Part shown: positions 44,228 to 53,323 of the stretch, piece by piece
How positions within the stretch are numbered: the stretch's first letter is position 1
Layout of the letters: each line of letters starts with the position of its first letter
Assembly (NCBI GenBank): GCA_016213235.1
Contig: JACRBE010000059.1
Span: 1-61,197 of the forward strand
Direction of reading: 5' to 3'
Origin: Chlamydiales bacterium
GTDB lineage: Bacteria; Chlamydiota; Chlamydiia; Chlamydiales; JACRBE01
Length of the DNA: 61,197 nucleotides
Translations under genes and position numbers: made by a program
Notes under the pieces: generated by a model
Database searches by the model: none
What the model saw: the letters and a program-made list of their open reading frames with translations, nothing else
What the model was told of the DNA's origin: nothing

Positions 44228-44840
44228 TATTGGATTTTTTTTTTCGCTTTGTATATTTATAACAAACTATACCAATTAGAGTCACACTGAATCCGATGAA
44301 TATAGCTAAATTGATTTGCTTTAAATAAGCAATCATTTGATCCAAATTAGCAGAAAGTTGATAAAAAAAGGTATAAAAAATACTCGACCACAATATACAC
44401 CCGATAGAGTCGAAGGCTGCAAACCTTGTAAAACGGACATTACTCATTCCTGAACTAATAAAAACAGCATTTCTTACTCCAAAAGGAATAAATCTAGCGA
44501 TTAAATAAGTCCACCCACCATATTTGTTATAAAAATGGTTCATTTTTGCTATTTTTTGGTGAGGAAGCAATTTTTTGATAATAGGGATAGTGAGTAGTTT
44601 ATGATTGAATATCTTCCCAATAGAATAAGCGATCCAAGCGGAAAGAATGCTGCTGATAAGAAAGACAACATAGAGAGGGTATTTCATTTCAGGGATGATC
44701 GTTGCTGCTAAAAAAGCACATAAAGCGAGTAGAATATCAATAGAAATAGGGATGTTCAATCCTGCTAATAAAACGCAAATAGACACAATTATCGGAGCAT
44801 AAAAGGGGTGCACAATAATGAACTGGATGATTACATTCAT
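44211..44840 (-). CDS. DedA-family membrane protein
   Basis: 209 residues, mostly hydrophobic, with four or five membrane segments. The family pattern lies in the middle: FYNKYGGWTYLIARFIPFGVRNAVFISSG (in part: F-x-R-F-x-P-x-x-R) and SAGxSxM-like SGMSNVRFTRFAAFDSIGCILWS. DedA proteins move or scramble membrane lipids such as undecaprenyl phosphate or phosphatidylethanolamine. It overlaps pgsA by 17 bases and follows the ATP/ADP translocase. Confidence 0.82.
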   Translation of the reverse strand: MNVIIQFIIVHPFYAPIIVSICVLLAGLNIPISIDILLALCAFLAATIIPEMKYPLYVVFLISSILSAWIAYSIGKIFNHKLLTIPIIKKLLPHQKIAKMNHFYNKYGGWTYLIARFIPFGVRNAVFISSGMSNVRFTRFAAFDSIGCILWSSIFYTFFYQLSANLDQMIAYLKQINLAIFIGFSVTLIGIVCYKYTKRKKKSNNDNHI

Positions 44841-44850
44841 GAAGTGGCCA

Positions 44851-46443
44851 TCAATATGCTTTTTGTTCTTGAGGAGTTACAAAAGTGGGCTGTTCAGATG
44901 GAGGTAGTTGATCATCGTCTATATTGATTTTTTCAGCAGAAGTTGTGATTGCATGGAATTTTCTTCCTAAAGATTTTACTGCGAATATCCAGGCAATTAC
45001 GACACCAAATAAAATAACAGCTACAAATGGGGTGCTTAAGGAGACTGAGCCAAAGATAAGCAAAAGAAATTGATGGATAATAGAACCACCGGACTTTCCT
45101 AATCTGGATCCAACACCGTCAATAGCGGCTTTTCCCTTTAATTTACACTCATCGCTAAGAGGGATGAATGCCATTTCTTTTGTTGCATCAAAAAATGTAA
45201 ATTTACACGCTCTAGAAAAGCAGTTTTGCATAGATCCAAAAAAGACGCCAAGTGCAATAGGAGAGACGCCCAGCAAAGCGGTAAGTAGAGATAGAGAGTG
45301 GCTATCTTTAAAGAGTAAAAAAGAAAAAAACAAAATACCTGTAATAAGTAGGGCCATAGGGGTGATCATTGCGGAAAGAGTCCATCCAAAGCGACGGATA
45401 ATAGGACCACAAAAAAAGATGGATACGATGGTAGATGCAACGCCGATTGCAGAATAGACTCTACCCATATATGCATTAAAGTCAGCAGGAGTAGGAAATA
45501 GTAATCGTATTTGATCTTTCCAGATGATTTCTACCATATTAAGCGAGATATTAAAGGTAAGAACGATAATTGCTATACGAATTAAATATTTCGATTTGGC
45601 AAGATATGCAAAATTCTCTCTAATACCCATTTTAATTTTTTTAGGTGGTAGCTTTGTGCCTGGCTTGCCGGAGGCTTGTTCCATAACAAGTGTATTATTC
45701 AGGTATCGGTAGAGGGCCATTACAATAAGGCTGGAGACAACAACCAGGCTTGTGATGATAAATAAAGAGTATCCCCAGGTATCGGAAATAAACCAAAAAT
45801 CAGGATACAGGGTAATTTTTGTAGAGACCATGGTGGCAACTTCTCCTGCGAGAATCGTCATAAGATTAGCCCCAACTCCCAAAATGACATAAAATCTTTT
45901 AGCATCTTTTACAGTAGATATTTCATTTGCAAAGCCCCAGAAGAGGACTGTCATAATGGTAGTACCCCACAGTTCAGCCATTACATAAAACAAAGAAAAG
46001 GTCCAATTACGAAAAATAGCAATTAGTCCTTTGAATCCTTTAGGAAGAATTGCTTGTAATTGGTCTGCTAAGGCATGAGGGTGTAATACATCTCGAAAGG
46101 GATAAATAACGATAGAAAATAGGAAGAAAAATCCAATGAAGATACCCATCATGTAATAAAACACGCGTTCACGGCTGAAGCGGTTAGATAAGCGAGTAAA
46201 TAAAAAAGTAAAAAATAGAGCCATTGGCAAAATAGCCCATATTTTGATAAAGGGGAGGGCTTCTGCTCCGGATCCGGGCGCTGTAATAACTAGTGCATCT
46301 TTTGGAGATTTAAGAAGTGTGTAATTAAATACAATTAACGCATAGATGATGAACATCGGAAGGAATCTTTTTAATTCTCTACGATGAACTGGCCAAATCA
46401 TCGACCTTAGTCTGCCAAATTCCGGTGTGTCTACCGATGACAT
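44851..46443 (-). CDS. ATP/ADP translocase (NTT/TLC family)
   Basis: 530 residues with about 11-12 membrane helices. SPKDALVITAPGSGAEALPFIKIWAILP is the start of the TLC family fold; TLLGVSPIALGVFFGSMQN and KFTFFDATKEMAFIPLSDECKLKGKAAIDGVGSRLGKSGGS (in part: FFDATKEMAFIPL) are also characteristic. It exchanges bacterial ADP for host ATP or imports nucleotides by proton symport. By gene order it is closest to chlamydial Npt2, but the substrate range needs testing. It marks the organism as an obligate intracellular nucleotide parasite. Confidence 0.96.
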   Translation of the reverse strand: MSSVDTPEFGRLRSMIWPVHRRELKRFLPMFIIYALIVFNYTLLKSPKDALVITAPGSGAEALPFIKIWAILPMALFFTFLFTRLSNRFSRERVFYYMMGIFIGFFFLFSIVIYPFRDVLHPHALADQLQAILPKGFKGLIAIFRNWTFSLFYVMAELWGTTIMTVLFWGFANEISTVKDAKRFYVILGVGANLMTILAGEVATMVSTKITLYPDFWFISDTWGYSLFIITSLVVVSSLIVMALYRYLNNTLVMEQASGKPGTKLPPKKIKMGIRENFAYLAKSKYLIRIAIIVLTFNISLNMVEIIWKDQIRLLFPTPADFNAYMGRVYSAIGVASTIVSIFFCGPIIRRFGWTLSAMITPMALLITGILFFSFLLFKDSHSLSLLTALLGVSPIALGVFFGSMQNCFSRACKFTFFDATKEMAFIPLSDECKLKGKAAIDGVGSRLGKSGGSIIHQFLLLIFGSVSLSTPFVAVILFGVVIAWIFAVKSLGRKFHAITTSAEKINIDDDQLPPSEQPTFVTPQEQKAY

Positions 46444-46687
46444 AATTTAACCAACTTTGAGTGTTTGTTCTCAGTTACAGTTAAAATTTTATTTAGGTAA
46501 GGTGTTTTAATTGCATACGGGCGTGGAAGAGCGCATCTATTAGTAGAAGAGAAACTGAATAACATTTTGCGTATTTGCAAAACTTCCTCGAAACTTCATT
46601 AAAATGATAACAGTGATTATATATCATTTATGAAAAAATACAATGGGTTTTTATTTGTAGTTTTATAAATAGAAGGTAAAGAAATAT

Positions 46688-47893
46688 TTACAAGTGCTTT
46701 GGAGTCAGAATATCGATGGCAGGTAAAGATCCATGTTCAATAAATTCTAAAGAAGCTCCTCCACCACTGGAAATATGACTAAATTTTTTAGCTAGACCCA
46801 GCTGATTGATTGCAGCAACAGAATCTCCTCCTCCAATAATACGAATACCTAGGTGAGTAGACAAATAGGTTGCAAGTTCAAATGTTCCCTTTGCAAAGTG
46901 ACTCATTTCAAAAACACCTACGGGTCCATTCCAAAAAATAGTATTAGAATTTTTTAGTTGATGGATCCAGGTTTGCAGTGTTTTAGGCCCAATATCCATA
47001 CCGATCCATTCCTTAGGGGGGTGCTGCGCTATAGAAAAAGTTTTATATGCGGCGGTATTATCAAATTTTTCTGCATATATAATATCTTCGGGAAGATGGA
47101 GCTGGATATTTTTATGTTTACAATCGTTTAAAATTTTTTTTGCTGTTTCCAGTTGATCTTGTTCTACTTTTGATGAAGCAACATCAACACCTTGTGCTTT
47201 TAAGAATGTAAAAGCCATGGCCCCCCCAATAAACAGGTGGTCTGCTTTATTTGCAAGTGCATAAAGGACTCCTAGCTTAGAAGAAACTTTTGCGCCTCCA
47301 ATGATAGTGCTAAAAGGGCGTTTTGGATTCATGAAACAATCAGACAAAAAATGCAGCTCTTTTTCTACTAAAAATCCGGTGACACTTATCTTTGGCATCA
47401 ATTGAGGGACAAAATAGATGGAGCTATGTTTTCGATGGGATGTGCCAAACGCATCGTTTACAAAGATATCACCATAGGAAGCAAGCTCTTTTGCAAAGGA
47501 AAGAACGTTTTCTGGTTTTGTTTCTTCTAGGTGAAATCTTAAATTTTCTAGCAGTAAGATATCACCTGGTTGCAATTGTTTAACTAGTGACTCTACTTCA
47601 GGTCCTATGCAATCAGGAGCAAGTATAACAGGATGATGAAGGACTTGTGATAGATATTTAGCGCAAGGAGCCAGGCTGTATTTTACATCTCTTGTTCCTT
47701 CCACCTTGCCAAGATGGCTCATTAAGATGATTTTTGCACCATGTTGTAACAAATATTGAATCGTATCTAGTGAAAGATCGATGCGAGTTGTGTCCGTAAT
47801 ATGGCCTGTTTCATCTAGTGGAACATTAAAGTCTACTCGTGCTAAAACTGTTTTGCCATTGATGGGAATATCTTTGATTGATAACTTATTCAT
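46688..47893 (-). CDS. pgk: phosphoglycerate kinase
   Basis: 401 residues of the standard two-domain kinase. LARVDFNVPLDE (start), LLENLRFHLEE, FVNDAFGTSHRKHSS and IGGAKVSSKLGVL are conserved; FIGGAMAFTFLKAQG and RIIGGGDSVAAINQLG, then SSGGGASLEF, form the nucleotide site. It makes ATP from 1,3-bisphosphoglycerate in glycolysis. It is single, between NTT and a small membrane protein; the gap 46444-46687 shows no gene. Confidence 0.98.
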   Translation of the reverse strand: MNKLSIKDIPINGKTVLARVDFNVPLDETGHITDTTRIDLSLDTIQYLLQHGAKIILMSHLGKVEGTRDVKYSLAPCAKYLSQVLHHPVILAPDCIGPEVESLVKQLQPGDILLLENLRFHLEETKPENVLSFAKELASYGDIFVNDAFGTSHRKHSSIYFVPQLMPKISVTGFLVEKELHFLSDCFMNPKRPFSTIIGGAKVSSKLGVLYALANKADHLFIGGAMAFTFLKAQGVDVASSKVEQDQLETAKKILNDCKHKNIQLHLPEDIIYAEKFDNTAAYKTFSIAQHPPKEWIGMDIGPKTLQTWIHQLKNSNTIFWNGPVGVFEMSHFAKGTFELATYLSTHLGIRIIGGGDSVAAINQLGLAKKFSHISSGGGASLEFIEHGSLPAIDILTPKHL

Positions 47894-48061
47894 AAAAAAG
47901 GGCTGCTTTGTGTTTTTTTCTTAAAATATAAAGAGTTTGCAATTTTGTCTAAAACAATTTGTTATATCTTTTGTGAATAAAAAATTCTTCTGTTTATTGA
48001 TGCTATTAAGAGTTTTTGTTATTCTTAATCAAAGCATTAGAGAAATGGATCTGTAAAAAGG

Positions 48062-48286
48062 ATGAACGTAATAATAGCGCTTCGAATATTTGGATTAATA
48101 GTTTTTTGCATTGGCAGTCTGCTACTAACTGTTGGGATCATTTCCTCACAAGCATATCTAGAGTGGATTTCTCAAAAATTGACAGGTCGGTATACTGAGG
48201 AAACGATGGGATATCTTTTAGGGGGAGCTAGCGCAATTGTTACTGGAATTGTTGTATTGTTTTTCAGCATCTTTACAAGGAAATAA
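48062..48286 (+). CDS. small DUF3185-like membrane protein
   Basis: 74 residues with two membrane helices (IALRIFGLIVFCIGSLLLTVGII and MGYLLGGASAIVTGIVVLFF). The order helix, Ser-rich short loop, a FTG-like LTGRYTEETMGYLLGG turn, helix resembles DUF3185. ATG 48062 follows AAAAGG. Function unknown. Confidence 0.62.
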   Translation: MNVIIALRIFGLIVFCIGSLLLTVGIISSQAYLEWISQKLTGRYTEETMGYLLGGASAIVTGIVVLFFSIFTRK

Positions 48287-48314
48287 GCGAATTTCTAGTT
48301 GAACTATGCAAGTG

Positions 48315-48408
48315 GCAGGGAAATTGCATGAAAAATCATAAATGTCTCCATGGTATAAAAAAAATAATGAAGCACATCTTTATAAAGATTTTCTTGCAAT
48401 TTCCCTGC
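48315..48408. repeat. 94-base element with 22/23-base terminal inverted repeats
   Basis: Left arm at 48315-48337 begins GCAGGGAAATTGCA and continues TGAAAAATC; right arm at 48387-48408 is the reverse complement with one substitution and one fewer A. The spacer of 49 bases holds no ORF. It may be a small MITE-like remnant or a structured RNA, in the gap 48287-48540, which is otherwise empty. Confidence 0.55.
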
Positions 48409-48540
48409 AGTCGAGATGTATTCAGAGTAATCTGAGAATTATGCGTGAAAGTGGCATCTTCACAGAATCTTAAATATGTTAAAATCAAACCAATCATTTA
48501 TTCTTATAGAGTATAAGGCAATAACAAATCGTAATTATAC

Positions 48541-49047
48541 ATGAGTGATGCGAAAAAATTTAAATTAAGACAAAAACGATTATTTGCTAACAAAACAGAT
48601 GGTTTACATAATCTGCTTATTTCCATTATGGAAATAATGGAAAAACAATATGCAAGGCAAGGCCTTCGCATTCATTTACAACTGGAAGAAAAACTACCAG
48701 CAACGATACATATAGAAGAACAAACCCTATGTTATTTGTTTTTTTATATTATTGAAGCATTCCTTTTTGATATTGGCAAAGCAACAACCCTACGCGTTGT
48801 TGTTTCCTCGCAGACTATTCGAGATGTTCCTCATATATATTTTATTCTGATGGAAGAAAACAGGTATAAGTCTGAAGCTGTTTTTTTTAAGTTGTTGCAA
48901 GCAGTGGAACGAATAATAAAGGATAAGGCTGCAGATAGTTTTTCTTTTGAACTTGCATCGGATCTCATTCATCAACTGGGAGGCGAGATTTGGATGGAAC
49001 ACGAAGATCAACCCTCCCCTGTAGTGCATTTTATATTAAAGTGTTGA
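48541..49047 (+). CDS. stand-alone degenerate histidine-kinase ATPase-like protein
   Basis: 168 residues, no signal or membrane segment. The C terminus LASDLIHQLGGEIWMEHEDQ followed by SPVVHFILKC looks like the last part of a GHKL kinase domain (usually L-x-x-L-[MV]-G-G-x-[IL] then a T-x-F-x-L ending). The N-box region would be LFFYIIEAFLFDIGKATTLRV, where the catalytic Asn is not present, and no G1 (D-x-G-x-G) is visible, so ATP binding is doubtful. It may be a protein-protein adaptor. It overlaps the convergent dnaQ-like gene by 12 bases. Confidence 0.55.
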   Translation: MSDAKKFKLRQKRLFANKTDGLHNLLISIMEIMEKQYARQGLRIHLQLEEKLPATIHIEEQTLCYLFFYIIEAFLFDIGKATTLRVVVSSQTIRDVPHIYFILMEENRYKSEAVFFKLLQAVERIIKDKAADSFSFELASDLIHQLGGEIWMEHEDQPSPVVHFILKC

Positions 49048-49776
49048 AAATGGGTTAGAAGATTCTCTAAAAGATGGGTTTGTTTTTCTACGATTAATTT
49101 CGGAGCGAATAGAAAATAAAAGATCTTGGTCGAAGTCCTGTCTGCCAGCCCAAAGCAAATAATCGATAGGAATTTCTGCAAAAGGTCTTCCTTTATGTTT
49201 TCCAAGAGGCATATTTTTTAATCGAATTGGTTTTTTTAATCGTTCCAAGATGTCTTTAGTAGAATTAAAATGCTTGGAGAGTTGTAAAAACACCTGAATA
49301 TTTACAACAACATCACTCATTGCTCGGTGAGCGCCTTCTTGGGGAATATTAAAATGTTGTCGTAGCTGTTGTAATGAATTAGTAGGAGAGTCTCCATAAA
49401 GACGAGCAAGGCGCAACGTATCAATGTATTTTTGTTTTGTGATTTCACAGGGTATGCAAAATCGTTTTGCCTCTTCTTCCATGATCTCCATATCAAAAAA
49501 AACGCCATGTCCAATAATAATGTGCCCTTGTATGAGTTTTAAACAAGAGGGCAATATCTCTTTGATTGTTGGCTTGTCTTTTACCATGTCATTGGTGATA
49601 TGATGGATTTTAATAGAATCTTCTGGAATGTCACATTCTGGGTTAATTAACGTTTCAAAGGAGGATAGGTGTTCATCTCCCCGGAACTTTACGATGGCAA
49701 TTTCAATGACTTTATTTTCTTTTGGGCTAAGTCCTGTTGTCTCGCAATCTATACATACGAATACATCTTTATTCAT
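49036..49776 (-). CDS. dnaQ: DnaQ-like 3'-5' exonuclease with C-terminal extension
   Basis: 246 residues of the DEDDh superfamily. FVCIDCETTGLSPKENKVIE (motif I, D-x-E), GHGVFFDMEIMEEE (motif II) and HRAMSDVVVNIQVFLQL (H-x-x-x-x-D motif III) are all intact. A C-terminal ~60-residue tail (PLGKHKGRPFAEIPIDYLLWAG) is found in some exonuclease-X-like proteins. It could proofread or trim RNA. It overlaps engB by 4 bases in the same operon. Confidence 0.88.
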   Translation of the reverse strand: MNKDVFVCIDCETTGLSPKENKVIEIAIVKFRGDEHLSSFETLINPECDIPEDSIKIHHITNDMVKDKPTIKEILPSCLKLIQGHIIIGHGVFFDMEIMEEEAKRFCIPCEITKQKYIDTLRLARLYGDSPTNSLQQLRQHFNIPQEGAHRAMSDVVVNIQVFLQLSKHFNSTKDILERLKKPIRLKNMPLGKHKGRPFAEIPIDYLLWAGRQDFDQDLLFSIRSEINRRKTNPSFRESSNPFSTL

Positions 49777-50378
49777 AGAAGGCCTTGTATCTCTTTGATT
49801 AGTCGATCTTTTCCATCGCTGTTTTTAATCGAGTAAGCTATGGTACTTGGCCCATGATTTAAGAAGTTAGATAATTCGGTCTTTTTTTCATTCAATACGC
49901 TTTTAAGCTCTGATTCAGAAAGTTTATCTGTCTTTGTAAAAATAACAATAATGTTAATCTGATTTTTTTTTATCCATTCTATCGCCATTTTATCTAAATC
50001 ACTGATAGTATCGCGTCTGCTGTCTAGCAAAACAAGTACGCACTTAATAGGGCGATCAGAGGAAAAATAATATTCGATGAGCTCATGCCATCTTTTTTGT
50101 TCTTCTTCCGGAGTTTTGGCAAATCCATAACCTGGTAAATCAACTAGAAAAAATTTTTCATCCACTGCAAAAAAATTAATGGTTTGTGTTTTTCCTGGCA
50201 GACTTGATGTTTTTGCAAGCTGTTTGTTGGATAACAAGTGGTTAACTAAGGAAGATTTTCCTACGTTGGATTTTCCAATGATAGCAATTTCTTGTAAAGA
50301 TTGCCTATTTGCTTTCGCTAATTGGGTAATATTGCCAACGACATATCTTAACTCTACTTTTTTAAAATCAATTTTCAC
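49773..50378 (-). CDS. engB: ribosome-biogenesis GTPase EngB (YsxC/YihA)
   Basis: 201 residues from GTG 50378, overlapping the tsaE stop by 4 bases. G1 is IGKSNVGKSSLVN, the switch TSSLPGKTQTINFF carries the G2 Thr, G3 is VDLPGYGFA, G4 is IIVIFTKTDKLS, and G5 is the SIKN region. It acts in 50S subunit assembly. Length fits the family. Confidence 0.95.
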   Translation of the reverse strand: MKIDFKKVELRYVVGNITQLAKANRQSLQEIAIIGKSNVGKSSLVNHLLSNKQLAKTSSLPGKTQTINFFAVDEKFFLVDLPGYGFAKTPEEEQKRWHELIEYYFSSDRPIKCVLVLLDSRRDTISDLDKMAIEWIKKNQINIIVIFTKTDKLSESELKSVLNEKKTELSNFLNHGPSTIAYSIKNSDGKDRLIKEIQGLL

Positions 50379-50797
50379 TTAAGAGTAATTCTCCTGTTGT
50401 TTTCACCACTATAATCGATATAAACATGCAGAGCATTATCCGGTAAGTAGGGCGTAATACGTTCAGGCCATTCGATAAGACAAATGTGATCATTGCTAAA
50501 ATAATCTATAAATCCCATGCTTTCAAACTCTTCTGGATCTTTTAGGCGGTATAAATCAAAATGATAAATAAGAGATGAGTTTTTATATTCAATGAGATAA
50601 GTAAAGGTGGGACTATGAATCATATTTTCATCAACAGCTGCAATGCAATGGACTAAGGATTTGATTAACGTGGTTTTCCCAGCTCCTAAAGTACCATGAA
50701 AGCAGACGACATCTCCAGGGGATATTAAAGAAGCTAGTTCTATTGCGATCTGCTTGGTATCTTCTAAAGAAGCAGAAAACCAATTATTCTTCTTCAA
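50375..50797 (-). CDS. tsaE: TsaE (YjeE) ATPase of tRNA t6A synthesis
   Basis: 140 residues from TTG 50797. The frame is open to 50851, but that stretch lies inside the upstream gene and adds no family-like sequence; the start is uncertain. The Walker A is HGTLGAGKTTLIKSL, and TFTYLIEYKNSSLIYHFDLYRL with LIEWPERI is the conserved partner block. It assists TsaB/TsaD in N6-threonylcarbamoyl-adenosine formation. It is between the CT538-like gene and engB in a chain of overlapping genes. Confidence 0.88.
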   Translation of the reverse strand: MKKNNWFSASLEDTKQIAIELASLISPGDVVCFHGTLGAGKTTLIKSLVHCIAAVDENMIHSPTFTYLIEYKNSSLIYHFDLYRLKDPEEFESMGFIDYFSNDHICLIEWPERITPYLPDNALHVYIDYSGENNRRITLK

Positions 50798-51518
50798 ACC
50801 AGTGCTCAGTGAAAGATGTAAGCTCGTCTTCTTGAGACATTGCTTCGACAAAAGCAGACATATTGGATTCGTCTATCTGCTCTTGTATAAAGTTCATAAA
50901 ATCATCTTCGATTTGGAACTTGTTTTGTGTAGGCACGTCCATCAAAGAAATGGGTTTTAGATGATTTTTACAAAAGTCATCAATTACTGATTTGCGGCTA
51001 TTGAACAATTTGCCGGAAATTACAGAAGAAAATACCAATTTTGTAATAGGTTCTTTTCTTTTTTCAATATAATTGTGAATGACTTCCGGATCTTCGGATA
51101 CAAGGAATTTTTTTGCGGGAAGGCCACCTTTTCTTTCTGTGTTTTCTGCACATCTAGAAACCCAATCATAAATAGCATCTAAAGGGTTTGGGTGAGTATT
51201 GTCTCCAAAAACTTTACCGGAATAAGGGCATATGTAAATACGTTTTGTGTGTTCATTGACACTACGTTGCCCTACCATGATTTTTATCTCTGTCTCTCTC
51301 CAAAGTTTCCCTTGTTTTTCAAGAGTATCTACTAATTCTTCTTCGCTGCGGTAAATTTTCTTTTCTTTCAAAAAAACAACAGGATGGACCTCAAATTTTT
51401 TTTCTACATAAAACAAATATGTAGTTAATAAATCTGCGGTTTTATGCTTCGTTAAAAAACTGATTAAAGACTTTTTTAAGTCTTTTGTAATGTTAATCTT
51501 TTCTGTTTTCATCAACAT
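50784..51518 (-). CDS. conserved chlamydial protein of unknown function (CT538-like)
   Basis: 244 residues from ATG 51518 (frame to TTG 51539). It starts EKINITKDLKKSLISFLTKH, then FEVHPVVFLKEKKIYRSEEELV. A region RIYICPYSGKVFGDNTHPNP could be metal-binding (Cys and His residues). Its position next to tsaE and dnaQ matches CT538 in C. trachomatis, a protein I recall as a chlamydia-specific DUF. No signal or membrane segment. Role unknown. Confidence 0.7.
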   Translation of the reverse strand: MLMKTEKINITKDLKKSLISFLTKHKTADLLTTYLFYVEKKFEVHPVVFLKEKKIYRSEEELVDTLEKQGKLWRETEIKIMVGQRSVNEHTKRIYICPYSGKVFGDNTHPNPLDAIYDWVSRCAENTERKGGLPAKKFLVSEDPEVIHNYIEKRKEPITKLVFSSVISGKLFNSRKSVIDDFCKNHLKPISLMDVPTQNKFQIEDDFMNFIQEQIDESNMSAFVEAMSQEDELTSFTEHWFEEE

Positions 51519-51658
51519 CCTATATCTCTTTATTTTCAAGCAAACTTTATTACAAGATTCAAAGACTCTAAAGATTAATCCATTGTTTGATTATTCTCAA
51601 GACAAACAAAAAGAAAAATAGTGAGAAAGAGGAAAAATATCTTAAAGACTTGGCTTAT

Positions 51659-52027
51659 TTATGCACGAGGAGAGCCGGGAGGAGCATCTTCATAGAGTTT
51701 ATTGATATCGGGGAATATTTTTTTAGCGATTGCGTGAACAGAGGATATATCAGTAGGTGGGATAGAAGAAGCTTTTGCAAACGTGCTAGCCATCTGAGTT
51801 AGAGAGTTAGATAGCTCTCTTAAAGCCGTTTTGGTGCCCTCTGGTGCTGATGTCATTGCCTTGATGGCTTCCTCACTGATGTCGAGAGCCTGAGCCATGT
51901 ATCCTTCGGCCTTTTCTCTAATATCGAGAGGATTAGATACACCATCATGGAGACGAGCTGTTAAGGTTTCTAGATTAGAAACTATAGCATCTGCGGTTAG
52001 TGCAATATTGCGGATATCCATGAGCAT
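51659..52027 (-). CDS. small helical hypothetical protein
   Basis: 122 residues (ATG 52027, or 52021 with better spacing from an AAGG). It is entirely helical by appearance, with repeated short Ala/Leu/Thr heptads (ALTADAIVSNLETLTARL, ISEEAIKAMTSAP), and ends in a PPGSP tail. It could be a chaperone-like or needle-filament type coiled protein, but I see no signature. No neighbour suggests a role. Confidence 0.55.
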   Translation of the reverse strand: MLMDIRNIALTADAIVSNLETLTARLHDGVSNPLDIREKAEGYMAQALDISEEAIKAMTSAPEGTKTALRELSNSLTQMASTFAKASSIPPTDISSVHAIAKKIFPDINKLYEDAPPGSPRA

Positions 52028-52243
52028 ACCTTGTTTTCTTTCTTAAAAACAAAACATGCTTTTTTTGCAATAAAAAAATTAATATAGCGAGATGAGTGAA
52101 TCATCGTTCTGTGGCTGTTTATTTTATTGCAATATAGATCAATTTTTATTTAACTGTTTTTTGGTTTAAAAGGTTAAATTTAGGAATTGCTTTTTAGAGA
52201 CTTTACCTGTTATCCTCACGAGAAAATTTTGTAGGATGAGAAA

Positions 52244-53323
52244 ATGGCGCTATTATTAGAAGAAATTATTATACCTGATTATGAAAAAGTTGTAAAAGTA
52301 ACGGATGAAAGTGTTGGGTTAAAAGCAATTATTGCTATTCACAATACCAACATGGGTCCAGCGCTAGGCGGCCTTAGAATTTATCCTTATACAACATTTG
52401 ATGATGCCCTAACCGATGTCCTACGATTATCAAAAGGAATGACCTATAAGTCTGCTGTTAGCCAAACAGGACTGGGCGGTGGAAAAAGTGTTATTATGAT
52501 AGACAAGCAGGGTAAAAACCCCGCGTTATTAAGGGCATTTGGAAAGGCTGTTGATATGTTGCAAGGTGCATATATTTGTGCAGAAGATGTTGGCTGTACA
52601 GTAGAGGACATAAAGGTTGTTCGAGAAACAACGAGATATGTTACAGGTCTTGCCAGTGAAAAAAGCAGTGGGGATCCAGCTCCTTTTACTGCATGGGGCA
52701 CTTACCGTGGTATTCAATCTATTACGCAGTTTTTATTTGGCACAGATAGCGTAGCTGGCAAAACGATAGCGATTCAAGGGCTTGGGGCAGTAGGTGGAGC
52801 GTTGCTCGATATTTTATTTTGGGAAGGCGCTGACTTAATTGTTACGGATATTGATGAAGAAAAGGCTAAACGTTTAGCTAAACAATACGCTGCTACCTAT
52901 GTACCACCTGATCAAATTCTATTTGTCAAATGTGATATATTAGCTCCTTGTGCACTTGGAGGTATCATCAATCAACACACGATTTCAAAGCTGCGATGCA
53001 GAGCAATCGGAGGTGCAGCTAATAATCAATTATTAGAAGATGTAGATGCAAATCGATTACTTAGCTATGGTATTTTATATGCTCCAGATTTTGTCATTAA
53101 TGCAGGTGGCATTATTAATGTAAGAAATGAGCTTGTTCCAAGTGGCTATAATGCAAGGGCTGCTAGAAATGAAGTGCATAAAATTTATGATCGTTTACTA
53201 GACATTTATCATATTGCAAAGCAAAATCGATGTTCAACGCATCATGCTGCGGTGATGCTTGCAGAGCATAGAATTAGATATCACATAGGAAAAGAAGAAC
53301 AACAACTTTGTTTTCACCACTAA
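52244..53323 (+). CDS. ldh: leucine/Glu-type amino-acid dehydrogenase
   Basis: 359 residues of the Glu/Leu/Phe/Val dehydrogenase family. The substrate part reads MGPALGGLRIYPY, then LSKGMTYKSAVSQTGLGGGKSVI, with the catalytic Lys in the latter. GLGAVGGALLDILFWEGADLIVTD is the NAD-binding Rossmann loop, and GGAANNQL with APDFVINAGGIINV is conserved. It interconverts branched-chain amino acids and keto acids; chlamydiae carry this ldh. argS starts on its stop codon (TAATG). Confidence 0.93.
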   Translation: MALLLEEIIIPDYEKVVKVTDESVGLKAIIAIHNTNMGPALGGLRIYPYTTFDDALTDVLRLSKGMTYKSAVSQTGLGGGKSVIMIDKQGKNPALLRAFGKAVDMLQGAYICAEDVGCTVEDIKVVRETTRYVTGLASEKSSGDPAPFTAWGTYRGIQSITQFLFGTDSVAGKTIAIQGLGAVGGALLDILFWEGADLIVTDIDEEKAKRLAKQYAATYVPPDQILFVKCDILAPCALGGIINQHTISKLRCRAIGGAANNQLLEDVDANRLLSYGILYAPDFVINAGGIINVRNELVPSGYNARAARNEVHKIYDRLLDIYHIAKQNRCSTHHAAVMLAEHRIRYHIGKEEQQLCFHH

